This document shows, piece by piece, positions 8,381 to 16,944 of a stretch of DNA of 64,000 nucleotides. The notes beneath the pieces are model-generated. The model did not search any database and was not told where the DNA came from. It saw nothing but the letters and a program-made list of their open reading frames with translations. A program made the translations under genes and the position numbers. Numbering within the stretch: position 1 is the first letter of the stretch; every line of letters starts with the position of its first letter. This DNA comes from JL08 sp039969355 (GTDB lineage Bacteria; Pseudomonadota; Alphaproteobacteria; Rhodobacterales; Rhodobacteraceae): positions 1-64,000 of the forward strand of contig JBDVOA010000043.1 of the NCBI GenBank assembly GCA_039969355.1, written 5' to 3'.

Positions 8381-9034
8381 CTAGGCCGCCTTCAAAGCGT
8401 GCGTATCCATTGTCACCTTGTAGGATCGGTTTTCATTCACTGCCTGGCAGAGCTTGGATAGCTTCGGCCGCGCCGCGAATAGGATGTCCTTGTTCAGATG
8501 CCATTCGGTCAGCATCGTGATGTAGTAGTCGAGCGCAGTCAGACCGCGATCCATGAAAAAGGGATCGCCCGCAATAGCCGTTTCTATGAGATCAAAGAAG
8601 TCGTCATAGTCGGCATGCGCTTTTTCCGCGACCTGGGCAGTTGCACTGTTGTCCCGCGCGTATCGTTCCGGGTGCCCGACCCTACCTGCGGTCATGTAGC
8701 CGGAGGTGGCCATCACGTTTAGCCAGAAGAGGAATGCAGCGCGATCTTTGTCACCGGGTGGAGTGGCGAGTTGGCTGTCGGGATACATCTCACTCAGAAG
8801 CGTTATTATCGCGCCTGTCTCTCCGATTGTTTTGCCGTCCGGGCTTCTGAGCGCTGGCACTCTGCCCGCCGGATTATGGCGTTTGAAATCCTCTGAAAGG
8901 TGTTCACCGGCTCCCATATCCACATAGCGGAGTTGATAATTGGCACCGATTTCTTCAAGCATGGCTTGCACAACAATCGAGCCGGCCAAGTATTCCCAGT
9001 AGAGCGTGAAGGTTGGCTCTTTGATGCTTTGCAT
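8381..9034 (-). CDS. Glutathione S-transferase family protein
   Basis: A 217-aa cytosolic GST. The thioredoxin-like N-terminal domain (about residues 8-85) contains the cis-proline segment GRVPALRSPDG and the glutathione-contact ETGAIITLL. An all-helical C-terminal domain follows (about 95-205), with the conserved LTALDYYITMLTEW segment. GSTs conjugate glutathione to electrophiles or act in dehalogenation and isomerisation; the substrate cannot be read from sequence. It is divergent from a LysR gene, with 113 bp between starts, so that regulator probably controls it. Confidence 0.85.
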   Translation of the reverse strand: MQSIKEPTFTLYWEYLAGSIVVQAMLEEIGANYQLRYVDMGAGEHLSEDFKRHNPAGRVPALRSPDGKTIGETGAIITLLSEMYPDSQLATPPGDKDRAAFLFWLNVMATSGYMTAGRVGHPERYARDNSATAQVAEKAHADYDDFFDLIETAIAGDPFFMDRGLTALDYYITMLTEWHLNKDILFAARPKLSKLCQAVNENRSYKVTMDTHALKAA

Positions 9035-9147
9035 TTCGGTTCCATTTGTTTGAACATGGATTCTCGCCCCTGATTATTGAGTCCTGCCCTAAATTTGCAC
9101 GCGTCATTTCGTTTGCCGCCACTAAAGAAAATCTTTAACGTTTTCCA

Positions 9148-10080
9148 ATGCGACTTTCTCACCTGAATGCTTTGCGAGCGTTGGACGCAACGTTGCGCCA
9201 CGGAAGTTTTTCAGAAGCTGCGGTTGAACTCGCCATAACCCCTGCGGCAGTCGGCCAACGCGTCAGGTCGCTGGAGCAGTATTTGGGAAGGGATTTATTC
9301 ATACGGTCAAGCACCGGCATCGAGCCAACAAGCGAAGCTCAGAGTGTCGCTGATCAACTTACCCAAGGATTCTCGAAGGTGGCTGGTGCTCTGGAAACCC
9401 TGACGCCCAAAAAGAGGGATGGTGCTCTGCGGGTTACACTGCCGGAGTCGTTCTCTGAGAACTGGCTGGCTCCCTCGCTCTCAGATTTTCATCTTCAGAA
9501 CCCAGAGGTCGAATTGCATCTCGATGCGTCAAATCGTGATATGGACCTGATGACTGATGAGTTTGATCTGGCAATTCGGTATGGCCCAACCAGCGGAGAG
9601 CAGTTTGAGGAACGCGTGCTGTTTGGCGACTATGTATTGCCCGTTTGCTCTCCGGAATTCGCCAATCGCTTTAAGCTGGTTCCGCAACGGCGTTCACTAG
9701 ACGGTGTCCCGTTGGTCCACATTACGCACCGGACAAAAGACCCAGGTTGGGTGGGCTTCCAGGCTTGGGGCGAAGCATTCAATTTCGACCCGTCGCACCT
9801 GACTCAAGGCATCCGTTTTTCGAGAACCGGTTCGGGGCTGCAGGCAGCAATCGCTGGCCAGGGATTGGTGCTTTGTGGGGTCGTCGAAGCCTCCAATGCG
9901 CTTCGGTCCGGATCATTAATTCTACCTTTTGGTCCCCAGCTTAAGTTTCAGACTCGATACAAATACCGGCTAATTTGGACGCGGTCTCGGGCGATGTCTG
10001 CCGCTCTGAACAAATTTGTCACCTGGATGGTGGAACGGTCGACCGAATTCCGCGACGAACTCTCAGCTCTTTTGCGTTAG
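9148..10080 (+). CDS. LysR-family regulator (GcvA-like), likely controls the GST
   Basis: A 310-aa LysR protein. The winged HTH covers residues 1-60 (LNALRALDATLRHGSFSEAA, ITPAAVGQRVRSLEQYLG), followed by a periplasmic-binding-like effector domain. The HTH wording resembles the GcvA/AmpR branch. It starts at ATG 9148 and is transcribed divergently from the GST gene at 9034, the usual arrangement for a LysR regulator and its target. Confidence 0.85.
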   Translation: MRLSHLNALRALDATLRHGSFSEAAVELAITPAAVGQRVRSLEQYLGRDLFIRSSTGIEPTSEAQSVADQLTQGFSKVAGALETLTPKKRDGALRVTLPESFSENWLAPSLSDFHLQNPEVELHLDASNRDMDLMTDEFDLAIRYGPTSGEQFEERVLFGDYVLPVCSPEFANRFKLVPQRRSLDGVPLVHITHRTKDPGWVGFQAWGEAFNFDPSHLTQGIRFSRTGSGLQAAIAGQGLVLCGVVEASNALRSGSLILPFGPQLKFQTRYKYRLIWTRSRAMSAALNKFVTWMVERSTEFRDELSALLR

Positions 10081-10306
10081 GCCGGGTCGATTTCCGGTGG
10101 AAGACTAATGACCGCACTGGGCTCACAGCAGCCATTAGCAAGGCGAGACACACACTTGCCGCTGGCAACTCCATTTTCATAATAACTAAGGCTCGACAGG
10201 TCAGCATTTCTTGCAGCGGGACTAGTTCCCGAAGCGCTGAATTTGTTCAAAAGAGAGAAAAGTGTTAACCAAAGTGCTGTATGAACAGAACTCTGGAGTA
10301 ACGAAT

Positions 10307-10912
10307 ATGGACAGACGAAATTTCGTCGCTGGTTCACTGGTAACTGGGCTCGCCACACCTGCACTTGTCCTGCCAGAATCTGCCTGGGCCAAGAAAAAAG
10401 CAGAAGGTGGTGACAGTGAGTCAGATGTTGAATCACTTCAACGAGTCTCGCTTTTCCTAACACCCGCAGGCCAAACGATATTCCTGACATCGCTCATCAT
10501 CATTATTGGCGGGGTGATGCTGTACTTGGATATGCAGCGGCGGTGGCAGCGTTTTGCGACCTCTCGAGTCGATGTCAGCAAGGTCCCGCTTCTAGGTGGA
10601 TTGACACGGCCAACAGTCGAGAAGCGTTTGGCCAACATGAACTCCGTCGGCAAGATACTCTTGGCGCAGACTACGCTCTTCATTGTGATCAACGCCTTGG
10701 CCTCGCGCAAACCCAAACGTGTGAGTATCGTCAATGCTGGCAACGATTTTACATCCACTTCGAACCCCCGTGTCGTCAGGAATTCGCAGACAAAAAGCAA
10801 TGTGGACGCACTACTGAAAAGGGCCTTGGTGGTATCTGCAACAGGTGCGCATTTCGATGAGAATACCGGTGAACTTCTGGCGCTGATTCCGCCCGAGTTC
10901 CGCAAACGTTGA
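10307..10912 (+). CDS. Hypothetical membrane-anchored protein with a Tat-like N-terminus
   Basis: A 201-aa protein I do not recognise. It begins MDRRNFVAGSLVTGLATPAL, an Arg-Arg signal-like segment ending near AWA. One strong transmembrane helix follows (about residues 58-78, IFLTSLIIIIGGVMLYL), and a second hydrophobic stretch lies near 120. The rest is basic. ATG 10307 was chosen because CTGGAGTAACG precedes it; an in-frame GTG at 10262 has no such site. It stands alone between a LysR gene and a VOC gene remnant. Confidence 0.6.
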   Translation: MDRRNFVAGSLVTGLATPALVLPESAWAKKKAEGGDSESDVESLQRVSLFLTPAGQTIFLTSLIIIIGGVMLYLDMQRRWQRFATSRVDVSKVPLLGGLTRPTVEKRLANMNSVGKILLAQTTLFIVINALASRKPKRVSIVNAGNDFTSTSNPRVVRNSQTKSNVDALLKRALVVSATGAHFDENTGELLALIPPEFRKR

Positions 10913-10923
10913 GCTTGATCTAG

Positions 10924-11076
10924 CTTTTATTAGTCGTGGTGCGTATCCGTGCAGGCGGAATAGACAATGGAACGCCAGGTCTTCGTCCGCACTATCACAC
11001 AGATTACTACGCTGCTTTTGTTCTTGATCCCGACGGGCAGAACATTGAAGCAGTTTGTCACACGCCAATACTCTGA
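10924..11076 (+). pseudogene. VOC/glyoxalase-family protein, C-terminal remnant
   Basis: Fifty codons up to TGA at 11074 encode the ending typical of VOC (glyoxalase/dioxygenase-like) proteins. These include GGIDNGTPGLRPHYHTDYY and AAFVLDPDGQNIEAVCH, with the metal-ligand Glu in the last strand. A TAG directly precedes the fragment and no start or N-terminal half exists upstream. It is therefore a decayed gene left by deletion. Confidence 0.75.
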
Positions 11077-11281
11077 ATATCGCGCACTTTCGCCGCTCGG
11101 CTTAGAAGCCAATATTCAAGCCAGCGCGGCAAAGGTTCAATACCTCCCGCAACTTGTGAATTCGCATTCTGACCCCTGCTGCGGCATATACGAACGCCCG
11201 GTCTTTCTGCTGCAAAGCGACAAGAAAAACAGCACGGTTACGGCATTTTTTGCGCTGCGAGCGCACGTAGCACGAAATTGA

Positions 11282-11480
11282 TATGTCAGCTGTGGGCTCG
11301 GAGCTGCCATTCTTCGCTTTACAGCATCATGGCGCTTCGACCCAGATCGCGACGCCGCTCACGGCCCACAGCTGCCGCTCGCCGGACATGTTGTATGCTG
11401 CGATGCGGCCCGTCGAACCTGCCGTTCGCTGCATCTGCAAAATCAGGAGTGGGGCGAATTCACACAGGGCGGGACAAACC
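11282..11480 (+). repeat. Dispersed intergenic repeat, copy B
   Basis: The 71-bp core is at 11362-11432 (CGGCCCACAGCTGCC to TTCGCTGC). Similarity to copies C and D extends upstream (ATGTCAGCTGTGGGCTC) and downstream (GCAAAATC, GAATTCACACAGGGCGGGAC), giving a unit of roughly 200 bp. It fills most of the gap between the VOC remnant and the HxlR gene. Nothing else is evident in 11077-11564. Confidence 0.75.
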
Positions 11481-11564
11481 CGCCGGTCGCACAATCGTCA
11501 GAATCCGTACAGGAATTTGCAAACACAGTCGGAACCGGATGCAATCGGAATTCCGATTGCCAAT

Positions 11565-12263
11565 TCAGGCAGCCGCAATTTCCTCGATGTCTGCGTAGAC
11601 GCTTGAGGGCAACCATTTCGAAAAATTCTTGACCAGACGGGTATCCCCACTTAGAAATATTTTCCCGTCGTCAATATCCCGCACCAAGCTCCGGCGGCCC
11701 ATATATATGCCCGTCAAGACGCCGACCTCGCACTCTACATACAAGTCAGGATCCAACCTGGGGTCATGTATACATAGATCCACGCCGATTCCGCGCTCGA
11801 CAACAATCCAATATATGTCGTGTTGACCTGTCGTGTCGGGGAACCGAAATCGGACGACGTTGCGACCGTCCAACATCTCTTCGGTGTCGATCCGACGTCG
11901 AAGTTTCCACATCAGCATTCCTGCGTCCCGGTCCGCCAACGCGATTTCTGCATCGACATGACGTTGAGCCCAACGGGCCATTTCGTCAAATATCGGCTCA
12001 AGCTCAATGGCCTTCTGAGTACGGAAATAGTCCACAGTACCTTTTGCGGGATTTTCGATGCGCTCGACCATGCCACCTGCTTCCAATTCTTTGAGGCGCT
12101 TAGACAAAAGGCCAGGTGACAATGCCGGGAGAGCCCGCCGGATATCATTGAAACGTGTGTTGCCGTCCCAAAGCTCGCAAAGAATTTGAATGGTCCAGCG
12201 CGGCTCCAAAACCTCGCATGCTTTCGACGTCGGACAGTAGATGCCGTACCCCTTGCGTGCCAT
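11565..12263 (-). CDS. HxlR-family transcriptional regulator with C-terminal extension
   Basis: A 232-aa protein. Residues 10-100 form an HxlR winged HTH (CPTSKACEVLEPRWTIQILC, then the recognition region LSPGLLSKRLKELEAGGMV). Most HxlR proteins end near 120 aa; this one adds about 120 residues that may be a ligand-binding SCP2-like domain. GGAGGAG directly precedes the start. It is divergent from a small ORF at 12410. The target is not evident; the 145-bp intergenic region contains AACTG-N14-CAGTT, a possible operator. Confidence 0.8.
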   Translation of the reverse strand: MARKGYGIYCPTSKACEVLEPRWTIQILCELWDGNTRFNDIRRALPALSPGLLSKRLKELEAGGMVERIENPAKGTVDYFRTQKAIELEPIFDEMARWAQRHVDAEIALADRDAGMLMWKLRRRIDTEEMLDGRNVVRFRFPDTTGQHDIYWIVVERGIGVDLCIHDPRLDPDLYVECEVGVLTGIYMGRRSLVRDIDDGKIFLSGDTRLVKNFSKWLPSSVYADIEEIAAA

Positions 12264-12409
12264 TAGAAACTCCTCCTGCTTCCTGCATAGCGCCCCGGGA
12301 GGGGGTCACACTAGTTCACAAACTGTATCAGGTTCGGTTCAGTTACTGCACTAGCTCTTTCGCCGGGTCGTCTGTCAGTCTGATCTCACAACTGAAAAGG
12401 ATATTCAGA

Positions 12410-12658
12410 ATGACACGTCCACATACACAACTCGGCCTCTCAGAATTTGACTTGATGGTAATTCGCGCGGGCGGTCGCCCCGCCGCGGAAGTCGAGTCCA
12501 TGGCAATGGACAGCTTTGGCTTTCGTTGCAAAACTTGTGCTGTTCTCGCGGACGCACTCTACCGGATCGTGCTAACTCTTGAAGCCAGTAGCAATCGACC
12601 TGATGCGACATCCCACTGCCGACTGTCCACCAATTTGACTTCCAGACTGAAGCCGTGA
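12410..12658 (+). CDS. Small hypothetical protein, 82 aa
   Basis: I do not recognise it. ATG 12410 follows AAAAGGATATTCAG. The product has a CKTC pair near residue 45 and no membrane segment. It is divergent from the HxlR regulator and might be its target. Codon use is ordinary, but there is no family support, so it may not be a gene. Confidence 0.4.
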   Translation: MTRPHTQLGLSEFDLMVIRAGGRPAAEVESMAMDSFGFRCKTCAVLADALYRIVLTLEASSNRPDATSHCRLSTNLTSRLKP

Positions 12659-12704
12659 AAAGACCTGATAGGAGGGGCGGAACTCAGTGTTTTCGTCATA
12701 ACTG

Positions 12705-12910
12705 TCATGTCTGCTTTGGGCACTGCCGACATCGGAGGCGCCGCAGCGTCCACCGTGCTCGGCGGCTGGGCCGGCGTCATTGTCGGCCCATACCTGCCGT
12801 TCATCCTGGGGCTCTCATACTGCGGTGCGGCCCGTCGAACCGGCCATTCGCTGCGCATGCAAAATCCCGTTGCAAGCGAACTCACAGTCTGCGGACTTTC
12901 TTGCCGTTCG
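12705..12910 (+). repeat. Dispersed intergenic repeat, copy C
   Basis: The core is at 12784-12854, 71 bp with no indels relative to the other copies. Upstream it shares ATGTCTGCTTTGGGC and GCCGACAT. Downstream it shares GCAAAATC, GAACTCACA and the end GGACTTTCTTGCCGTTCG with copy D. It lies in a gene-free gap (12659-13138) that otherwise holds only the terminator at 13086. Confidence 0.75.
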
Positions 12911-13085
12911 AACAAGGCACACGAACGACCGGTGTACGTCCATTGTGACTGCTGCTCTTCTCCTGAAATTTGAGAACGGAGGTGGGCAGCAAGACAACGC
13001 CGCAGATGAACTAAAACTGACCTATCTCCAAAGGTGAGCCTTCGGTGCGTTGAGGTGTTGTTGCTTTGGATGTGAACTGAGGGTC

Positions 13086-13121
13086 AAAAAGCAGGGTGCC
13101 GTCCAGGCTCCCTGCTTTTTT
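13086..13121. terminator. Bidirectional rho-independent terminator
   Basis: AAAAAGCAGGG pairs perfectly with CCCTGCTTTTT around a loop of about 13 bases, with T runs on both strands. It lies 18 bp beyond the stop codon of the cupin gene (minus strand) and will serve that gene. Confidence 0.85.
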
Positions 13122-13138
13122 CCGAACCATTGGTTGGT

Positions 13139-13477
13139 TCAGGTTGTCGCGGCAACTTCGAAGTAGTCGTGCTCTCCGACACCCTGCACAATAGTGAATT
13201 TGCAGCCTTCACGGCCAATTGTGGATACTTCATGCTCTGTATTCGGCATCACCACGCAATGTTGTCCCGGCGCAAGCTCATGCCGTGCCGAGGGGCCTCT
13301 GGTCTTCACGATGGTCGTGCCGGCAATGCAGACAAAGATATCGTGGACCGCGCTGTGATAGTGCCATGGCACCGTGTCGCCACTTGCCAGCGTCAGCACC
13401 TGAACGCGCATACCGTCGATCTTGGCCACAAGTTCGCGCCCCGTGATCGTGTAGGGAAGGTCTTTTGGCTCTGTCAT
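13139..13477 (-). CDS. Cupin-domain protein
   Basis: A 112-aa single-domain cupin. Motif 1 is at about residues 38-56 (VPWHYHSAVHDIFVCIAG, giving two His and a later acidic position). Motif 2 is around 70-85 (LAPGQHCVVMPNTEHEV). Small cupins bind a metal and act as sensors, isomerases or dioxygenases; nothing here fixes the reaction. It lies downstream of the MDR oxidoreductase on the same strand, 149 bp away, and ends at a strong terminator. Confidence 0.8.
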   Translation of the reverse strand: MTEPKDLPYTITGRELVAKIDGMRVQVLTLASGDTVPWHYHSAVHDIFVCIAGTTIVKTRGPSARHELAPGQHCVVMPNTEHEVSTIGREGCKFTIVQGVGEHDYFEVAATT

Positions 13478-13626
13478 TTTGGGGTTCCTTCTTGATATGG
13501 TGGTATGGTCTTGGTCACAGCATCTGTGTCCTGAACCTGTGTTCCGCCTAAGCAGGTACTGGTCTTGGCGAAGTGAAAGGCAAATTGGTGATCAGGCCCT
13601 AATGTTCAGCCGCTACCTTGCCTATT

Positions 13627-14598
13627 CTATTGAACGTTAATTACGACAATTCCAGTCTTTTGCCCCGTTTCCACATATCGAAATGCCTCGACTATATTTT
13701 CCAAGGGATAGCTGCGGTCAAAGACGCCCCTGAACCGGCCTTCCGCCATCAGGTTTGCGAGGTGCCGGACGAACCCCGGCGGGTCCTCTGGGTATGGGAC
13801 GCGCACGCGGCGGCTACTGGTGATCCCGAACCACATACCCAGAAGGATATTTGACCAATAGGGGCCAAGATCGGTCGCAGTGAAAATACCGTTCGGTTTC
13901 AGAAGCTTGCGACACGCGAACCAGGACGTCTTCCCCACGGCGTCGAAAACCAGATCGAAGGTTTCGCCGATCTCGGTGAAATTTTCATCTTCGTAGTTGA
14001 TAATCTTGTCCGCACCGAGCCGTTCCGCAAGGGCAAGGTGTCGCTGTCCAACGACGGCCGTCACCTCCGCGCCCCGTGATTTTGCGAGTTGCACTGCAGC
14101 GGTTCCAATGGCGCCTGATGCCCCGTAAATCAGACACCGTTGGCCCTCTGAAAGCAGTCCGGTCGTGGAACTGGCGTACCATGCGCCTTCGCCGACAACC
14201 GCCTCGTCAAAGCGAAAATCTCCGGGAATGCGGGCGACCGGCCCGTCGGCTGACAGGCAAACGTATTCAGCATGGGCCCCGAAAACATCTGGCGAGATTC
14301 CAAAGATCCGGTCGCCCAGTTGGAAAGCAGTCACGCCGACGCCCAGCCCATCGACTATCCCGGCAAAATCCATACCGAGCGTCTGCATCTTCGGGCGCAG
14401 AAGCCCTGTCATCGCCCGGGCAAAGAACGGGTGGGCCCGAAGTGTGGCGGTGTCGGTGCGGTTGACCGTCGTCGCGCGAATTCGCACCAGTATCTCACCC
14501 TGTACCGGGCGCGGGACAGGTACTTCCCGAAGTGAAAGCCTTTCCGGTGGGCCGTACCGGTGGAAGACTACCGCCTTCATCATCGCTGCGTCGGTCAT
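13627..14598 (-). CDS. Zinc-independent MDR oxidoreductase (quinone oxidoreductase-like)
   Basis: A 323-aa medium-chain dehydrogenase/reductase: a GroES-like N-terminal domain followed by a Rossmann domain with CLIYGASGAIGTAAVQLAKS for NAD(P)H binding. The Cys/His ligands of zinc alcohol dehydrogenases are absent, which places it with quinone/enone reductases. An alternative start (MMKAVVFHRYG) lies five codons in. It probably reduces quinones or alpha,beta-unsaturated carbonyls in the cytosol. It precedes the cupin gene on the same strand. Confidence 0.8.
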   Translation of the reverse strand: MTDAAMMKAVVFHRYGPPERLSLREVPVPRPVQGEILVRIRATTVNRTDTATLRAHPFFARAMTGLLRPKMQTLGMDFAGIVDGLGVGVTAFQLGDRIFGISPDVFGAHAEYVCLSADGPVARIPGDFRFDEAVVGEGAWYASSTTGLLSEGQRCLIYGASGAIGTAAVQLAKSRGAEVTAVVGQRHLALAERLGADKIINYEDENFTEIGETFDLVFDAVGKTSWFACRKLLKPNGIFTATDLGPYWSNILLGMWFGITSSRRVRVPYPEDPPGFVRHLANLMAEGRFRGVFDRSYPLENIVEAFRYVETGQKTGIVVINVQ

Positions 14599-14740
14599 AC
14601 GATCAGCTTATCGGATTCGTTTCGCTTAGTGGAAATTTTGACGGACTGGTATTCACAGTATCAAATTCTGGGAAGCCGAGGCCGCGAAAGCAAACTCATG
14701 GCCCATGGCTTCCATCGACTATGAGCAAATGACCGCGCCA

Positions 14741-15175
14741 CTAGAAACCGAGCAGGAGCAGGATCAAGCCAACAGCGCCCCATAAGGCGATAATTGGAAG
14801 GACCACCCAGTATTGTGCCTCCTTTGGCAAATCCCAGCCTTTGACTCCGCGGGCGGCTTTGACGGTCCACAGGCACGCGATAGGCCAGTAGACCGTGACA
14901 CCGAGTGCTGCAGCAAGAGACAGGTCCGCCCAAGATGTCCGCAGTAAATGTCCGACAAGCGCGATGCCCAGAAGTGGCGTGTAAAAGACCAGATCGGCAC
15001 CGGCGTAACCCTTCCAGAAGGCAACGCCTACTTCCGTAACACGCCGAGCCGGTTCCTGCGTTCCCATCTTTACGCCCAACGAGTAGCTAATAGCAGCCGT
15101 ACATTGAGCCACCAGCAGGTAGGCAAACAGCGTCCACCCAGGAAGCTGAATGGTCCAAAATGCGATGCCGGACAC
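14741..15175 (-). CDS. Small integral membrane protein with four predicted helices
   Basis: About 144 aa, mostly hydrophobic, with helices near residues 8-30, 50-75, 78-105 and 120-144. A conserved-looking loop KAARGVKGWDLPKEAQYW precedes the last helix. GTG 15175 is preferred over TTG 15187 because GGAGACGACC sits at the right distance. I cannot assign a function. It is isolated between the MDR gene and repeat copy D. Confidence 0.6.
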   Translation of the reverse strand: MSGIAFWTIQLPGWTLFAYLLVAQCTAAISYSLGVKMGTQEPARRVTEVGVAFWKGYAGADLVFYTPLLGIALVGHLLRTSWADLSLAAALGVTVYWPIACLWTVKAARGVKGWDLPKEAQYWVVLPIIALWGAVGLILLLLGF

Positions 15176-15335
15176 GGTCGTCTCCAATATTGCTTTACCG
15201 TGATGTTATCTTCCCATCGCCTCCGGAAACACCCTGATGACTGCTAAGGACCAGAATTGCGCGAATTGCAGGTGTCGCCTAAATCTTAACGTCATCTTTG
15301 TGCGCTACGCAGCCCTTAGATAATTGCGCAGCATT

Positions 15336-15540
15336 GGTGGGTTTGGGCTCACAGCCGACATCAGATGCGGCGCAGCATCCGCAAAATCACGGCGCCGACC
15401 CTTGTCATTCACGGCCCATAGCTGCCGTCCAGCCGCCACCGGCGATGCTGCGGTGCGGCCCGTCGAACTTGCCATTCGCTGCGCGAGCAAAATCTGGCGT
15501 CGCTTGAACTCACACATCGCGGGACTTTTCGGCCGTTTGT
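15336..15540 (+). repeat. Dispersed intergenic repeat, copy D (most complete)
   Basis: The core is at 15412-15482. The extended unit runs from TGGGTTTGGGCTCACAGCCG through TCATTCACGGCCCATAG to CACATCGCGGGACTTTTCGGC. It shares its first part with copies A and B and its tail with copy C, so it serves as the best reference. It lies in the gene-free interval 15188-15696; the rest of that interval (15541-15696) holds nothing I can name. Confidence 0.8.
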
Positions 15541-15696
15541 CGCCTCATATATAATGTCCGGTTTCAATGTTTTGCTACATCGACATTTGATCTCTTTGAT
15601 TGATCAGCGAAACTGACGCTGGGAGGTGTGTTTCGTCGCACCGAATGAACAGAGCGCGACTGATCCAAGTACCGGACTTCCGAATTTGAGGATGCC

Positions 15697-16935
15697 TCAT
15701 TCGCGATCTGATGCGCTGCTTTGGTACCTGTCGAGTTCTTTGATCAAATCCTGACCATTTGGAACACCCTCACGAGCGGAGAACTCATCCCAAACCGCGC
15801 CGAACGGCATGTCCTTAAATTCCTCGGTGACCGCCAGTCGTGTGGTGAAATCGAGTGAGCGTTCTGCGGATTTCAACATATCAAGCGGCATCAACAGCGC
15901 GCGAAGCAAAGCCTTTTGCATATTGCGCGTTCCAATGACCCACGCCGCGGTTCGGCTGATCGTGGCGTCGAAAAAGTCGAGCCCGATATGGGTGCGGCCC
16001 AGCAAATCTGCGCTTACGAGCTCTTGGGCCATTTGCAGAATGTCGTCGCTGAGCAGGATCACGTGATCACTGTCCCACCGCATCGGACGTGAAACATGGA
16101 GCAGGATTTCGTCCAGGGACAAGGCAACCGCGCTGAGCTTATCGGCGATGTTTTCAGTCGGATGAAAATGTCCCATGTCAAGGCAAAGGAGCGTGCCCTT
16201 GCGGATTGCGTAGCCCATGTAAAATTCGTGACTGCCAACGGTGCAGGCCTCTACCCCGATCCCGAAGAGTTTGCTTTCGACGGCATCCAGCATCTGCGCC
16301 TTGTCTTGCGGTGGTGCCAACATCGTATCGAGGGAGTCTTCGAGACGCGCTCTTGCCGACATGCGATCAACGGGCGTGTCCTTGTACCCGTCCGGCACCC
16401 AGATGTTGTTAACACAGGGCGAACCCAGCGCCGCTCCCATCTGCGCTGCAATATCGCGGGACCGCTGCCCATGCTCGATCCAGAAGTCACGTATACCCTG
16501 ATCGGGGTGGCTCAGTGTCAGATTGTCGTCCGCTTTGGCGTGGGCAAAGAAGGTCGGGTTGAAATCCAGCCCGATGCCTTGTTCCTTGGCCCAGTCGACC
16601 CAAGGCGCGAAATGCTGAAACTCAATCTCATCCCGGTCCGGTGATGCATCGGTATCCAGATACATCGCATGCAGATTCAACCGGTGCTTGCCCGGGATCA
16701 TCGAGTAGGCATAATCCAGATCGGCGCGCAACTCGTCCGGCGTTCGCGCGCGACCGGGATGATTTCCTGTCGCCTGAATACCACCCCCGGAAGACCCGGT
16801 CTTCTTTTCAAATCCGACGACGTCGTCGCCCTGCCAGCAATGCATCGAAATCGGAATTTTCTTTAGTCGATCCAGTGCCGCTTCAGTGTCCACACCCCAG
16901 TTGGCAAAGGCGGCCTTCGCTGTCTCATAATTCAT
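15697..16935 (-). CDS. rhaA: L-rhamnose isomerase, E. coli type
   Basis: A 412-aa enzyme that converts L-rhamnose to L-rhamnulose using a divalent metal in a TIM barrel. It carries hallmark segments of the E. coli RhaA family: SMHCWQGDDVVGFE, GGIQATGNHPG, LDAVESKLFGIG-like text, CLDMGHFHPTE, LLHVSRPMRWDSDHV and GLDFFDA. Length matches RhaA (about 419). I placed the start at ATG 16935, after AGGGGATGATC; an ATG two codons earlier is possible. It begins 9 bp after the rhaD stop, so the two are cotranscribed. Confidence 0.93.
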   Translation of the reverse strand: MNYETAKAAFANWGVDTEAALDRLKKIPISMHCWQGDDVVGFEKKTGSSGGGIQATGNHPGRARTPDELRADLDYAYSMIPGKHRLNLHAMYLDTDASPDRDEIEFQHFAPWVDWAKEQGIGLDFNPTFFAHAKADDNLTLSHPDQGIRDFWIEHGQRSRDIAAQMGAALGSPCVNNIWVPDGYKDTPVDRMSARARLEDSLDTMLAPPQDKAQMLDAVESKLFGIGVEACTVGSHEFYMGYAIRKGTLLCLDMGHFHPTENIADKLSAVALSLDEILLHVSRPMRWDSDHVILLSDDILQMAQELVSADLLGRTHIGLDFFDATISRTAAWVIGTRNMQKALLRALLMPLDMLKSAERSLDFTTRLAVTEEFKDMPFGAVWDEFSAREGVPNGQDLIKELDRYQSSASDRE

Positions 16936-16944
16936 GATCATCCC

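Noticed and set aside
10967..11281. 104-codon frame over the VOC remnant
   Set aside because: The remnant reads clearly as VOC in a different frame; this one is its shadow.
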